Below are positions 42,748 through 50,874 of a DNA stretch of 64,000 nt, one piece after another. Made by a program: the position numbers and the translations under genes. The notes beneath the pieces were generated by a model. That model saw nothing but the letters and a program-made list of their open reading frames with translations, did not search any database and was not told where the DNA came from. Position 1 is the stretch's first letter. Every line of letters starts with the position of its first letter. This stretch comes from Larkinella sp. C7 (GTDB taxonomy: Bacteria; Bacteroidota; Bacteroidia; Cytophagales; Spirosomataceae). Where the stretch lies: contig NZ_VBSL01000002.1 of assembly GCF_006149005.1 (NCBI RefSeq), forward strand, positions 248,001 to 312,000. The letters are read 5' to 3'.

Positions 42748-44191
42748 GAATAGACTGCGTCTGCTTTTCGGGTAATAGAATAATAAAGGTCGTGCCCACA
42801 CCGGGCTGGCTTTGGGCGGTAATCAGGCCCTTGTGATTGGTAACGATGCGCTTGCAAATGGCCAGCCCGATTCCGGTTCCCTCGTAGGTGCTTTTTCCGT
42901 GCAGGCGCTGGAAGATTTTAAAAATATGGTCGATGTATTTTTCATTAAAACCGATCCCGTTGTCGGCAACCGTAATTTGGTAATATTTTTTTCCGGGAAT
43001 AAGTTCGGGGTACCTATCGCCATCCACGGCCGCCCCCTTGATCGTAATAACCGGGGCCTTGCCGGGCTGCGTAAACTTTAGTGCGTTCGAAATCAGATTG
43101 GAAAAAAGGTGGTCCATCTGGCTCTGAACGGCTTCAATCACGGCCAGTTTTTCGATGTGAAAGACGGCCTCCGCAGCTTTTATTTTCAGTTCCTGATCCG
43201 ACAGAACGCCCTGCACCACATCGGCCAGTCGCACCATCCGAAACGGTTCTTTTTTGCTGGAGATTCGGGAAAAGTTAAGCAGGTCCTTGATCATTTTCGA
43301 CATCCGCTCGGCCGATTGCAGAATCTTGTTCAGATACATCACCCCTTCCGGCGTCAGCCCTTCTTCGTACCGGTCGCGCAGCAAATAGCCAAACGACTGA
43401 ATTTTCCGCAGCGGCTCCTGCATGTCGTGGGAAGCCACAAAGGCAAACCGTTCCAGTTCTTCGTTCGAGATTTCCAGCAACTGAATTTTATCCTGCAATT
43501 CGTCTTCATAAGCCCGCAGTTGATCTTCCGTTTTCTGCCGGGTATTCAGCTCATTCTCAAGCAGGTTATACGAAACAATCAGCGTTACGAATGTCAGAAG
43601 CGACAACGTAAAAATAATAATCAGCGTATTGCGAAACGAATGCTCGGCGGCTTCAGAGTAGGTTTCAAACCGGGCCTGCTCGATTTCATTCATGGTTTTC
43701 AGCAATTGGCGAACCCGATCCATGCGGGATTTCCCCAGTAGCATATACGTCCGCGCAATGGAAATCGGCAACTTCTTTTTAACGGCATCGACCTGCTGGT
43801 AGGCCGTCGCTATTTTGGTATCGATCCGTTTCGACAGGGTATCGACATTCCGGAGTTGCTGCGGGTTGTCCGCAACGAGACGGCGAATTTCGTTCAGCTC
43901 CGGTGTAAACTGCGGCACGGCCACGTCGAAGGCTTCGAGGTAAATTCCGTCCCCGGAAGAAGCCAGGTACCCTCTTTCCCCGGTTTCGACGTCCGTAATC
44001 AACGACAGGATTCGCCCCAGCCGGTTGGTAACCTGCTGACTGTGTTCAATCCGGTCGCTGGCTTTCCGGTATTGATTGTAACTGTACAAGGTCAGCCCGA
44101 ACCCCAAGGCAATCAGCAACAAGGCCGTACCGAAACCGAAGGTGATCCGCTTTCTCACTGCTTTGGGCAAAACAGCACGCAAACCTTTCAT
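42701..44191 (-). CDS. CHASE3-domain sensor histidine kinase
   Basis: A 496-residue membrane kinase. TM1 is at about 20-38. A periplasmic CHASE3 domain at about 40-188 has LGRILSLITDVETGERGYLA and RTYMLLGKSRMDRVRQLL. TM2 is at about 189-210 (TLIIIFTLSLLTFVTLIVSY), with a coiled coil at about 215-250. The HisKA domain has phosphoacceptor His255 (FAFVASHDMQEPLRKIQSF), and the ATPase domain shows NLISNALKF, VADNGIGFNEKYIDHIFKIF and YEGTGIGLAICKRIV. It pairs with the overlapping receiver. The stimulus is unknown. Confidence 0.93.
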   Translation of the reverse strand: MKGLRAVLPKAVRKRITFGFGTALLLIALGFGLTLYSYNQYRKASDRIEHSQQVTNRLGRILSLITDVETGERGYLASSGDGIYLEAFDVAVPQFTPELNEIRRLVADNPQQLRNVDTLSKRIDTKIATAYQQVDAVKKKLPISIARTYMLLGKSRMDRVRQLLKTMNEIEQARFETYSEAAEHSFRNTLIIIFTLSLLTFVTLIVSYNLLENELNTRQKTEDQLRAYEDELQDKIQLLEISNEELERFAFVASHDMQEPLRKIQSFGYLLRDRYEEGLTPEGVMYLNKILQSAERMSKMIKDLLNFSRISSKKEPFRMVRLADVVQGVLSDQELKIKAAEAVFHIEKLAVIEAVQSQMDHLFSNLISNALKFTQPGKAPVITIKGAAVDGDRYPELIPGKKYYQITVADNGIGFNEKYIDHIFKIFQRLHGKSTYEGTGIGLAICKRIVTNHKGLITAQSQPGVGTTFIILLPEKQTQSIHDNATTHETSTYTIG

Positions 44192-44206
44192 AGACAGTTG
44201 GTCTGT

Positions 44207-44312
44207 TTACGGTTTACGGTTTTCAGTTTACGGTTGATGGTTTACGGTTGGCTGACGCACTCAATAAAGGCTTGCGTCAGCCAACCGTAAACCATCAACC
44301 GTAAACCTAAAC
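44207..44312. repeat. Modular palindrome, core GGCTGACGCA...TGCGTCAGCC (copy 2)
   Basis: Outer arm of degenerate GTTTACGGTT repeats (44210-44247) pairs with 44285-44307, and the core GGCTGACGCA (44250-44259) pairs with TGCGTCAGCC (44273-44282). It fills the gap between the hslV stop and the sensor kinase start. The core matches copies at 26953 and 50794; the arm also resembles 44871-44956. Confidence 0.85.
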
Positions 44313-44319
44313 CAGATAA

Positions 44320-44859
44320 TTACCGAATCGTTTCAACCACCAGATTGTGGTTGGTGTAAATGCAAATATCAGCCGCGATGTGCAGGCTTTCCCGTACCAT
44401 TTCTTCCGCCGTCAATTGGGAAGCGTGTTTTTTCAGGGCGATGGCCGCCGACTGGGCATACATGCTGCCGGAGCCGATGGCGGCAATCTGGTTATCCGGT
44501 TCCAGCACATCACCGGTTCCGGAAATAACCAGCAGGTCGTCTTTGGAGGCAACGATCAACATGGCCTCGAGTTTCCGCAAATACCGGTCGGTTCGCCAGT
44601 CCTTGGCCAGTTCGATGGCCGCCCGTTTCAGGTTGCCACCGTAGGCATTGAGTTTTTCTTCAAATCGTTCGATCAGCGTAAAGGCATCGGCGGTGGAACC
44701 GGCAAAACCGGCCAGCACCTTGCCGTTCATCAGGCTGCGTACTTTCCGAACGTTACTTTTGGCAATGGTATTGCCCATCGTGGCCTGGCCGTCGGCTCCG
44801 AGCGCAATCTCGCCATTGTGCAGAATGCCAATGACGGTTGTGGCGTGTATTTTTTGCAT
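44320..44859 (-). CDS. hslV: ATP-dependent protease subunit HslV
   Basis: The proteasome-like N-terminal-threonine peptidase core of HslUV. The 179 residues start with a short propeptide and the catalytic Thr7 in [20 protein letters not shown], followed by [55 protein letters not shown] and [14 protein letters not shown]. Length and motifs are complete. The HslU ATPase is not in the window. It is flanked on both sides by long inverted repeats. Confidence 0.96.
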   Translation of the reverse strand: MQKIHATTVIGILHNGEIALGADGQATMGNTIAKSNVRKVRSLMNGKVLAGFAGSTADAFTLIERFEEKLNAYGGNLKRAAIELAKDWRTDRYLRKLEAMLIVASKDDLLVISGTGDVLEPDNQIAAIGSGSMYAQSAAIALKKHASQLTAEEMVRESLHIAADICIYTNHNLVVETIR

Positions 44860-44870
44860 TCGATTTTTTC

Positions 44871-44956
44871 AGTTTATGGTTTATAGTTTACAGTTTATGG
44901 TGTCTAGTCGGGAAAGGATGCCTAAACCATAAACCGTAAACTGTAAACCATAAACC
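44871..44956. repeat. Long inverted repeat between the E2 gene and hslV
   Basis: AGTTTATGGTTTATAGTTTA (44871-44890) onward pairs with 44927-44955 (TAAACCGTAAACTGTAAACC). The arms consist of degenerate GTTTAnGG units like those of the copy at 44207. It begins right after the hslV start region and ends 5 nt before the E2 stop. Confidence 0.8.
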
Positions 44957-44960
44957 CGTT

Positions 44961-46622
44961 TTACACCAGCATCCCGAACGGATTTTCCAACAGACCCTTG
45001 AACGTCTGGAGGAACGACGCGCCCGTTGCGCCATCGACGGAGCGGTGGTCACACGAAAGGGTCACTTTCATGATATTGGTGGGCTTGGCCACTTCCCCTT
45101 CAAACTTGACGGTCTGCTTGATCGAACCAATCGCCAGAATACAGGAATCGGGCGGGTTAATGATCGCCGTAAATTCGTCGATGCCGAACATTCCCAGGTT
45201 GGAAATGGAGAAGGTGCTGCCTTCCCAGTCTTTCGGCTGGAGTTTTTTATCTTTCGCCTTGCCAGCCAGGTCTTTCACCTCGGCGGCAATGGTCGACAGC
45301 GTTTTCTGATCCGCGTTGCGAATCACCGGTACCAGCAACCCTTCATCGACGGCCACCGCAACGCCAATGTTGACGTACGAATACCGCCGGATTTTGTCGC
45401 CCAGCCACGAGGAATTCACTGCCGGATGTTTTTTCAGCGCCAGGGCTGCGGCCTTCAACACAAAATCGTTGAACGACACTTTCACCGGGCTCACCTCGTT
45501 GACTTTGCCGCGCAGATCCATCGCCTTGTCCATGTTGATTTCCATGGTCAGGTAGAAATGTGGCGCGGTAAACAGGCTTTCCGACAACCGGCGGGCGATG
45601 GTTTTCCGCATCTGGCTCAACGGAATGTCTTCGTAACCGCCTTCCTGAGCGGCCGGTGCGGTTTGCGCAGCGGGAGCAGCCGGTTTGGCAGCCGGAGCCG
45701 GAGCCGCTTGTGCCGGAGCCGGTTGAGCAGCAGGCTGGAAGGTTTCGACATCGCGTTTTACAATGCGTCCGTCGGGGCCAGAGCCCTGCACCTTCGCCAG
45801 ATCAACGCCTTTTTCTTTGGCAATGGTCTTGGCCAGCGGAGAAGCCAGCACCCGGCTATCGTGTCCGTTGCCAGTCGATGTTTCGGCGGGAGCAGCCGCC
45901 GGTTGGGCTTCGGCTTTGGGCGCTTCCGGTTCCGGAGCAGCCGCAGCGGGTTGTCCACCACCTTGCAGCAGGGCCTGGAAATCGGCACCTTTTTCGCCAA
46001 CGACCGCAATCACGTCATCGACGGCCACCGCCGTTCCTTCTTTCGCACCAATGTACAACAGGGTTCCTTCTTCGTAGGCTTCCAGATCCATCGTTGCCTT
46101 GTCGGTTTCAACTTCGGCCAGCACATCGCCCGATTTCACGGTATCTCCTTCTTTTTTATGCCAGGCCACAATCGTTCCTTCGGTCATCGTATCGCTCATC
46201 TTCGGCATCCGGATGATCGACGCATTGATGTTGGCGGCCGGAGCCGCAGGGGCTTTGGGGGCTGGTTGTTCCGTTCCGTTGGTAGCGGGCGCAGGTGCGG
46301 TCTTTTCGGCGGGCGCTTCGGCCTTTGGTTCCGCAGAACCGTTGGAGGAGCCATTGCCATCCAGCAAGGCCTTGAAATCTTCACCGGACTTTCCTACCAC
46401 GGCCAGAATGCCGTCGATCGGTACAGACTGGCCTTTTTCAACGCCAATGTATAACAACGTCCCTTCGTCGTAAGCCTCCAGATCCATCGTCGCCTTATCG
46501 GTTTCGACCTCGGCCAGCACGTCGCCCGACTTGACGGTGTCGCCTACTTTCTTATGCCATTCAGCGATGACACCTTCGGTCATGGTGTCGCTCATCTTGG
46601 GCATTCGGATTAATTCTGCCAT
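44961..46622 (-). CDS. pdhC: Pyruvate dehydrogenase E2 (dihydrolipoyl acetyltransferase), two lipoyl domains
   Basis: The core of the pyruvate dehydrogenase complex; transfers acetyl from lipoamide to CoA. The 553 residues hold lipoyl domain 1 (lysine 43 in VETDKATMD), lipoyl domain 2 (lysine 175, near-identical copy), Ala/Pro linkers, an E3-binding domain at about 256-292 (RVLASPLAKTIAKEKGVDLA) and the catalytic domain with His526 and Asp530 in CDHRSVDGATGASF. The two lipoyl domains share long identical stretches, pointing to a recent in-frame duplication or gene conversion. E1 genes are not adjacent. A -7 element TAATTTTG is at 46667-46674, about 45 nt upstream. Confidence 0.95.
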   Translation of the reverse strand: MAELIRMPKMSDTMTEGVIAEWHKKVGDTVKSGDVLAEVETDKATMDLEAYDEGTLLYIGVEKGQSVPIDGILAVVGKSGEDFKALLDGNGSSNGSAEPKAEAPAEKTAPAPATNGTEQPAPKAPAAPAANINASIIRMPKMSDTMTEGTIVAWHKKEGDTVKSGDVLAEVETDKATMDLEAYEEGTLLYIGAKEGTAVAVDDVIAVVGEKGADFQALLQGGGQPAAAAPEPEAPKAEAQPAAAPAETSTGNGHDSRVLASPLAKTIAKEKGVDLAKVQGSGPDGRIVKRDVETFQPAAQPAPAQAAPAPAAKPAAPAAQTAPAAQEGGYEDIPLSQMRKTIARRLSESLFTAPHFYLTMEINMDKAMDLRGKVNEVSPVKVSFNDFVLKAAALALKKHPAVNSSWLGDKIRRYSYVNIGVAVAVDEGLLVPVIRNADQKTLSTIAAEVKDLAGKAKDKKLQPKDWEGSTFSISNLGMFGIDEFTAIINPPDSCILAIGSIKQTVKFEGEVAKPTNIMKVTLSCDHRSVDGATGASFLQTFKGLLENPFGMLV

Positions 46623-46786
46623 ATGCGGTTTTGTGCAAGTATATCAGTAGTTCTGCTTCGAGTGTTCAAAATTAGAAGAAAGCGGGGAAAGTTGGTTAAT
46701 CTAAGGCGAAGTTTCCACTTATCCGCTTTGATTTGCAAATTGCCGCCAAATAATGGTTCATCCCGACTTTTCCGGTTATCCTCCCT

Positions 46787-48523
46787 ATGAATAGAAGGAA
46801 TTTCATTGAAACAGTTGCAGTTGGTGGTCTAACGGCGGCCGCTTCATCTTCTTTTGCCCCCTCAACTCCGGTACCGTCACCATCAGGCTGGTCTGCCCCA
46901 TCTAAAAATAGTAACGAAATTTCGGCCGATGTAGTTGTCGCCGGTGGCGGATTAGGCGGTTGCGCGGCCGCTTTGGCGGCTCTTCGGAACAATTTACGGG
47001 TTATTCTGACGGAAGAAACCGATTGGATTGGCGGACAGATTTCGCAGCAGGGCGTGCCGCCCGACGAACACCAGTGGATCGAAACCCACGGTGCTACGCA
47101 GCTTTACCGGACCTTCCGTACCGCCGTTCGCGACTATTACATCCGGAATTATCCGCTGACCGACGAAGCCAAAAACCGCAAACACCTCAATCCGGGCGAC
47201 GGTGCGGTTTCGCGGCTGTGCCACGAACCCCGGGTGGCCGTGGCGGTTTTGCAGGACATGCTGGCTCCGTACCAGAGTTCGCAGCAGTTGATCGTGTTGC
47301 TGGAACACAGAATCACGGGGGCCGACACGTCGGGCGACCGGGTTCGGGCTTTGAAAGCACTTAGTTACCGCAGTGGAAAAGAAGTGGTGCTGACGGCTCC
47401 GTATTTCGTCGACGCCACCGAGCTGGGAGATTTACTGCCGCTGACCGGTACTGAATTCGTTACCGGTACAGAGTCGAAAAAAGAAACCGGCGAATTACAC
47501 GCGCCCGAAAAAGCCGACCCGAACAACCAACAATCGTTTACGGTCTGTTTTGCGATGGATTACGTTCCCGAGATCAATAAAAAGAAAACGGAACACCTGA
47601 TCGAAAAGCCGAAAGACTACGCTTTTTGGCAGAATCTGGTTCCGAAACTAACGCCCGCCTGGTCGGGTAAACTGCTGGATCTCTCCTACTCGAACCCTTC
47701 GACGCTGGAACCCAAAAAGCTAGGCTTTCACCCCGAAGGCATTGCAACCGGCTCGGCGCTTAATCTGTGGAATTACCGCCGACTGATCAACAAAAACAAT
47801 TTTAAACCGGGCACTTTTCTCAGTGATATTACGGTCGTCAACTGGCCGCAAAACGATTATTTTCTGGGTAACCTGGCAGGCGTCAGCGAAAAGGAATTCA
47901 AAAAGCACGTCGAGGGTGGCAAGCAGCTTAGCCTGTCGCTTTTCTACTGGCTCCAGACCGAAGCGCCCCGGCCCGACGGCGGTCAGGGCTGGCCCGGTTT
48001 GCGGCTTCGTCCCGACATCATGGGCACGGAAGATGGCATGGCGAAATATCCGTACGTCCGGGAATCGCGCCGGATCAAGGCGGTTTTTACGGTGCTGGAA
48101 GAACACGTCGGCGCGGCCAACCGGGCGTTGATTACCGGACAAAAAACCGGCAACACGGCGGCTGATTTTTACGACAGTGTGGGCACCGGCTACTACCACA
48201 TCGACCTTCACCCCAGCAGCCGGGGCAATAATTACATCGATTTCGGTTCGCTGCCGTTCCAGATTCCATTGGGCGCTTTACTTCCCCAACGAATGGAAAA
48301 CCTGTTACCCGCCAACAAAAACATCGGCACGACGCACATTACCAACGGTTGTTACCGGCTCCATCCGGTGGAGTGGAGCATTGGCGAAGCCGTCGGTCAA
48401 CTGGTTGCTTTCTCGCTCGGTAAAAACGTGATTCCCCGGGCAGTTCGGGAGCAAAAACCGCTGCTGGAGGAGTTTCAGAAGCATGTGCGGAGTCAGGGAA
48501 TTGAAACCCAGTGGCCGAAATAG
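46787..48523 (+). CDS. FAD-dependent oxidoreductase, possibly Tat-exported
   Basis: A 578-residue flavoprotein of the FAD-dependent oxidoreductase family (PF12831). The N-terminus MNRRNFIETVAVGGLTAAAS carries a twin-arginine-like motif and hydrophobic stretch, suggesting Tat export. The dinucleotide site is ADVVVAGGGLGGCAAALAAL, followed by VILTEETDWIGGQISQQGVP, RLCHEPRVAVAVLQDML, and near the C-terminus NIGTTHITNGCYRLHPVEWS. The substrate is unknown; relatives oxidise sugars or xanthan-like compounds. It stands alone on the plus strand, followed by a long inverted repeat. Confidence 0.88.
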   Translation: MNRRNFIETVAVGGLTAAASSSFAPSTPVPSPSGWSAPSKNSNEISADVVVAGGGLGGCAAALAALRNNLRVILTEETDWIGGQISQQGVPPDEHQWIETHGATQLYRTFRTAVRDYYIRNYPLTDEAKNRKHLNPGDGAVSRLCHEPRVAVAVLQDMLAPYQSSQQLIVLLEHRITGADTSGDRVRALKALSYRSGKEVVLTAPYFVDATELGDLLPLTGTEFVTGTESKKETGELHAPEKADPNNQQSFTVCFAMDYVPEINKKKTEHLIEKPKDYAFWQNLVPKLTPAWSGKLLDLSYSNPSTLEPKKLGFHPEGIATGSALNLWNYRRLINKNNFKPGTFLSDITVVNWPQNDYFLGNLAGVSEKEFKKHVEGGKQLSLSLFYWLQTEAPRPDGGQGWPGLRLRPDIMGTEDGMAKYPYVRESRRIKAVFTVLEEHVGAANRALITGQKTGNTAADFYDSVGTGYYHIDLHPSSRGNNYIDFGSLPFQIPLGALLPQRMENLLPANKNIGTTHITNGCYRLHPVEWSIGEAVGQLVAFSLGKNVIPRAVREQKPLLEEFQKHVRSQGIETQWPK

Positions 48524-48533
48524 TCCGCTTTTG

Positions 48534-48637
48534 TTCAATATTCGTTATTCAGTATTCGATATTTGAATAACATACATCACTGATAGACAATAGATAACGA
48601 AGTGTTAAATAGCGAATCATGAATAACGAATGTTGAA
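48534..48637. repeat. Inverted repeat of the TATTCGTTATTCA family (copy 1)
   Basis: The arms at 48534-48564 and 48607-48637 pair with only a few mismatches; the arm shares the TATTCGTTATTCA...TATTCGATATTT sequence with the copy at 63496-63579. It begins 11 nt after the FAD gene stop and ends 19 nt before the DUF1579 start. Confidence 0.85.
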
Positions 48638-48656
48638 TAACGAAGTTTAAATAACC

Positions 48657-49145
48657 ATGAATGAAAAATTCGAAACATCGAAAGAAACCGGTGCTCACTA
48701 CCAGTTAGCTTCCTTAACCGGGGAATGGGAAGGCTTGACCAAAACCTGGTTTGAAGCCGATCAACTGGCGGACGAGTCACCCATGAAGGGCACCATTCGA
48801 CCGGTTCTGGGCGGACGGTTTATACTCCACGAATACCAGGGCCGTTTGAGTGGCGAACCGTTTGAGGGAATTGCACTCTACGGACATGACCTCGGCAGCG
48901 GGAAATTTCAGAGCGCCTGGATCGACAGCTTCCACATGGGAACGGCGATCATGTTCTCCCAGGCCGAAAAAACCGGTTCACATGTCAATGTGCTGGGTGG
49001 CTACGGTGCCGAAGGGCAGCAATGGGGCTGGCGAACCGAAATTGAAGTAATCAATCCCGATCAAATCGTCATCACGGCATATAATATTTCACCGGCGGGC
49101 GACGAAGCGAAAGCCACCGAAACGATTTATTCCCGAAAAAAGTAA
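48657..49145 (+). CDS. DUF1579 family protein
   Basis: A 162-residue cytoplasmic protein of the DUF1579 family. It shows the usual LTGEWEGLTKTWFEADQLAD start, PVLGGRFILHEYQGRLSGEP, FEGIALYGHDLGSGKFQSAW and TEIEVINPDQIVITAYNI, giving a beta-barrel-like lipocalin-type fold. Function unknown. Its stop codon (49143-49145) is directly followed by the reversed stop of the convergent MpaB-like gene with no space between. Confidence 0.9.
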   Translation: MNEKFETSKETGAHYQLASLTGEWEGLTKTWFEADQLADESPMKGTIRPVLGGRFILHEYQGRLSGEPFEGIALYGHDLGSGKFQSAWIDSFHMGTAIMFSQAEKTGSHVNVLGGYGAEGQQWGWRTEIEVINPDQIVITAYNISPAGDEAKATETIYSRKK

Positions 49146-49910
49146 TCACACCGGTTCCCGGTCCAGTTCCCGCACCTGCTTCAGATAGGCTGGGGGCAGC
49201 AAAATCCGTTGGGTAAGCGACCGCAACTGTAACCGCTCTAGAACTTTGTAAAGCCACAGCATCGATGCCAGGACAGGCCGATCCGGCAAGGAGAGTCGTT
49301 CCTGAACCGGTTTGGGCACCAGCAACGATTGCGCCTGCAACAGCAAACCATACCGCCAGTTTCCCAACTCTTCCCGATACCGTTCAAAGAGTTTGTCGGT
49401 AAACGGGCTATGCGCCAAATCCCGGTCCAGATGAAGCTGCCGGTCGATTTGCCAGTCGGCATAATTCTGCGGAATCTTCGGAACGCCCATGCCCTCGCCT
49501 ACCCGCCGGAAGGTGTCGTACAGTTCTTCGCGTTCGGGATTGGTCAACGGGCGGTGCAGCAGTTGGAAAGCCCGTTCGGAATAATCGATCAGCATGTACA
49601 GGACGTCGCGGTAGGCCCAGTCCGGAATCTGGTAACCCCGGCTTTTTTCGACGCCCCCGTGAATCGTCCGCATCCGGTTGATGGCCGCCACGGCTCTTTC
49701 ATTCGGCATGAACACAATTTCCTGGGCATATTTGACCGTCGAAAATAACCGGCCAATCGGATCAGCGGGGAGCTTTCCGGTATAAAACAGCCAGTCGACG
49801 GCCCGATTCAAGGCAAACTCGGCGGCTCCACCCGCAAAAATGAGCAGAATTACATCCGCATCTCCCCAGATTTTTCGAACGATTGAATCTTCACGAACAA
49901 AGTAGCGCAT
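49146..49910 (-). CDS. MpaB-like oxygenase (DUF2236, latex-clearing-protein-like)
   Basis: A 254-residue heme-binding oxygenase of the MpaB/Lcp family. Family blocks are REDSIVRKIWGDADVILLIF, GGAAEFALNRAVDWLFYTGK, DPIGRLFSTVKYAQEIVF, MRTIHGGVEKSRGYQIPDWA and YGLLLQAQSLLVPKPVQERL. The HxG and conserved Tyr/Trp positions fit heme ligation, though the substrate is unknown. It is divergent from a further minus-strand OmpA gene and convergent with zero gap to DUF1579. Confidence 0.85.
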   Translation of the reverse strand: MRYFVREDSIVRKIWGDADVILLIFAGGAAEFALNRAVDWLFYTGKLPADPIGRLFSTVKYAQEIVFMPNERAVAAINRMRTIHGGVEKSRGYQIPDWAYRDVLYMLIDYSERAFQLLHRPLTNPEREELYDTFRRVGEGMGVPKIPQNYADWQIDRQLHLDRDLAHSPFTDKLFERYREELGNWRYGLLLQAQSLLVPKPVQERLSLPDRPVLASMLWLYKVLERLQLRSLTQRILLPPAYLKQVRELDREPV

Positions 49911-49969
49911 CAGTAGAGTCAGCAGTCAGATGGTTTCTACCTTGATAACGTATTTTTTCTAAAAAAATG

Positions 49970-50030
49970 CCTCACCCTGTCAGCGTCGGGCCACCGTTGT
50001 GGGCGCAGACCCTGACCGCGGTGGCAAAGG
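49970..50030. repeat. CCCTGTCAGCG-family element (copy 2, partial)
   Basis: Contains CACCCTGTCAGCGTCGGG and CAGACCCTGACCGCGG with a 7-bp stem GCCACCG/CGGTGGC. It lies between the OmpA stop and the MpaB-like gene start. It matches the copies at 29748 and 52725 in motif order but is more diverged. Confidence 0.6.
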
Positions 50031-50777
50031 TTACAATTTCAAAACCGTAAATTCGACGCGCCGGTTTAGTTTCTTATTGGCTTCATTGTCGTTGGGCGCA
50101 GCCGGGCGGTTGTCCCCGTAGCCCTGATATTGAAGGCGGTTTTCGGGAATTCCCCGCTGAATGAGGTAGTTGGTGATAACCCGCGCCCGGTTTTCGGAAA
50201 GAGACTGGTTCAGTCGGCGGTCGCCCACGTTGTCGGTATGTCCCGCAATTTCGATGACCAGTTTTGGGTAACTTTTCAGCGTGTTCAGCAGCATGTCCAA
50301 TTGCGGATACGATTCTTTCCGCAGGATGTAACTGCTCTGGTCGAAATACACATTATCGAGCCGGATTTTGTCATTGACTTTCAAATCACGGAAAATGCTG
50401 TCGGCTTGTGCGGTGTTGGTCACGCCCACTTTCTCCATCAACGCAAGGTGTTCATAATTCGCGCAGGTATCACAAGGCACAAACAGCACTTCCTCCATCG
50501 CATAATAGCCTTTGGCCGTCGTGTTGATAATGACAGTATCGCTCCGCCCCAGCGTAAAAGCAAACGCCCGCCCCGGCTGGCTTCGTCCACTGAATTTCTT
50601 TTTCGAAAGAACCGCCTGCACCTGGTAAGCAGCCGGAACCTCGGCTTTCGTCTGTTCGTCAAACGCTTTGATCACGAAGTCCGTCGTATGACTCTTCATC
50701 AATTTGGCCCAGGATTGCGCCAGGCTGGCCGAAACCGAAAACATGATTAGCCAAACAAGTATTGTGAAGCAACGCAT
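50031..50777 (-). CDS. OmpA-family outer membrane protein
   Basis: A 248-residue exported protein. The signal peptide (MRCFTILVWLIMFSVSASLA) is followed by a 100-residue N-terminal domain, and an OmpA peptidoglycan-binding domain from about residue 140: IRLDNVYFDQSSYILRKESY, LVIEIAGHTDNVGDRRLNQS, LSENRARVITNYLIQRGIPE, LQYQGYGDNRPAAPNDN and KLNRRVEFTVLKL. It anchors the outer membrane to the cell wall. Its stop lies 35 nt before a palindrome at 49970, and a modular palindrome starts 17 nt upstream of its ATG. Confidence 0.92.
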   Translation of the reverse strand: MRCFTILVWLIMFSVSASLAQSWAKLMKSHTTDFVIKAFDEQTKAEVPAAYQVQAVLSKKKFSGRSQPGRAFAFTLGRSDTVIINTTAKGYYAMEEVLFVPCDTCANYEHLALMEKVGVTNTAQADSIFRDLKVNDKIRLDNVYFDQSSYILRKESYPQLDMLLNTLKSYPKLVIEIAGHTDNVGDRRLNQSLSENRARVITNYLIQRGIPENRLQYQGYGDNRPAAPNDNEANKKLNRRVEFTVLKL

Positions 50778-50793
50778 CGTAATTTTGCAAATT

Positions 50794-50872
50794 GGTTTAC
50801 GGTTTTCCGTTTACGGTGGCTGATGCAAACCTATCCCTCGCGTCAGCCACCGCAAACTGAAAACCGTAAACC
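50794..50872. repeat. Modular palindrome, core GGCTGACGCA...TGCGTCAGCC (copy 3)
   Basis: GGTTTACGGTTTTCCGTTTACGG (50794-50816) pairs with 50849-50872, and GGTGGCTGATGC pairs with GCGTCAGCCACC. The core is one base off the 26953 and 44207 cores; the outer arm is the GTTTACGG type. It fills the gap between the lepA stop (50875) and the OmpA start (50777). Confidence 0.85.
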
Positions 50873-50874
50873 GG

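Noticed and set aside
44320-44859. Missing catalytic threonine in HslV
   Set aside because: A first look suggested an altered N-terminus, but the family propeptide followed by Thr-Thr-Val is present.
45045-46454. 469-codon plus-strand frame opposite the E2 gene
   Set aside because: It mirrors the Ala/Pro-rich E2 coding strand; composition (Arg/Phe/Gly-rich) is that of a shadow frame.
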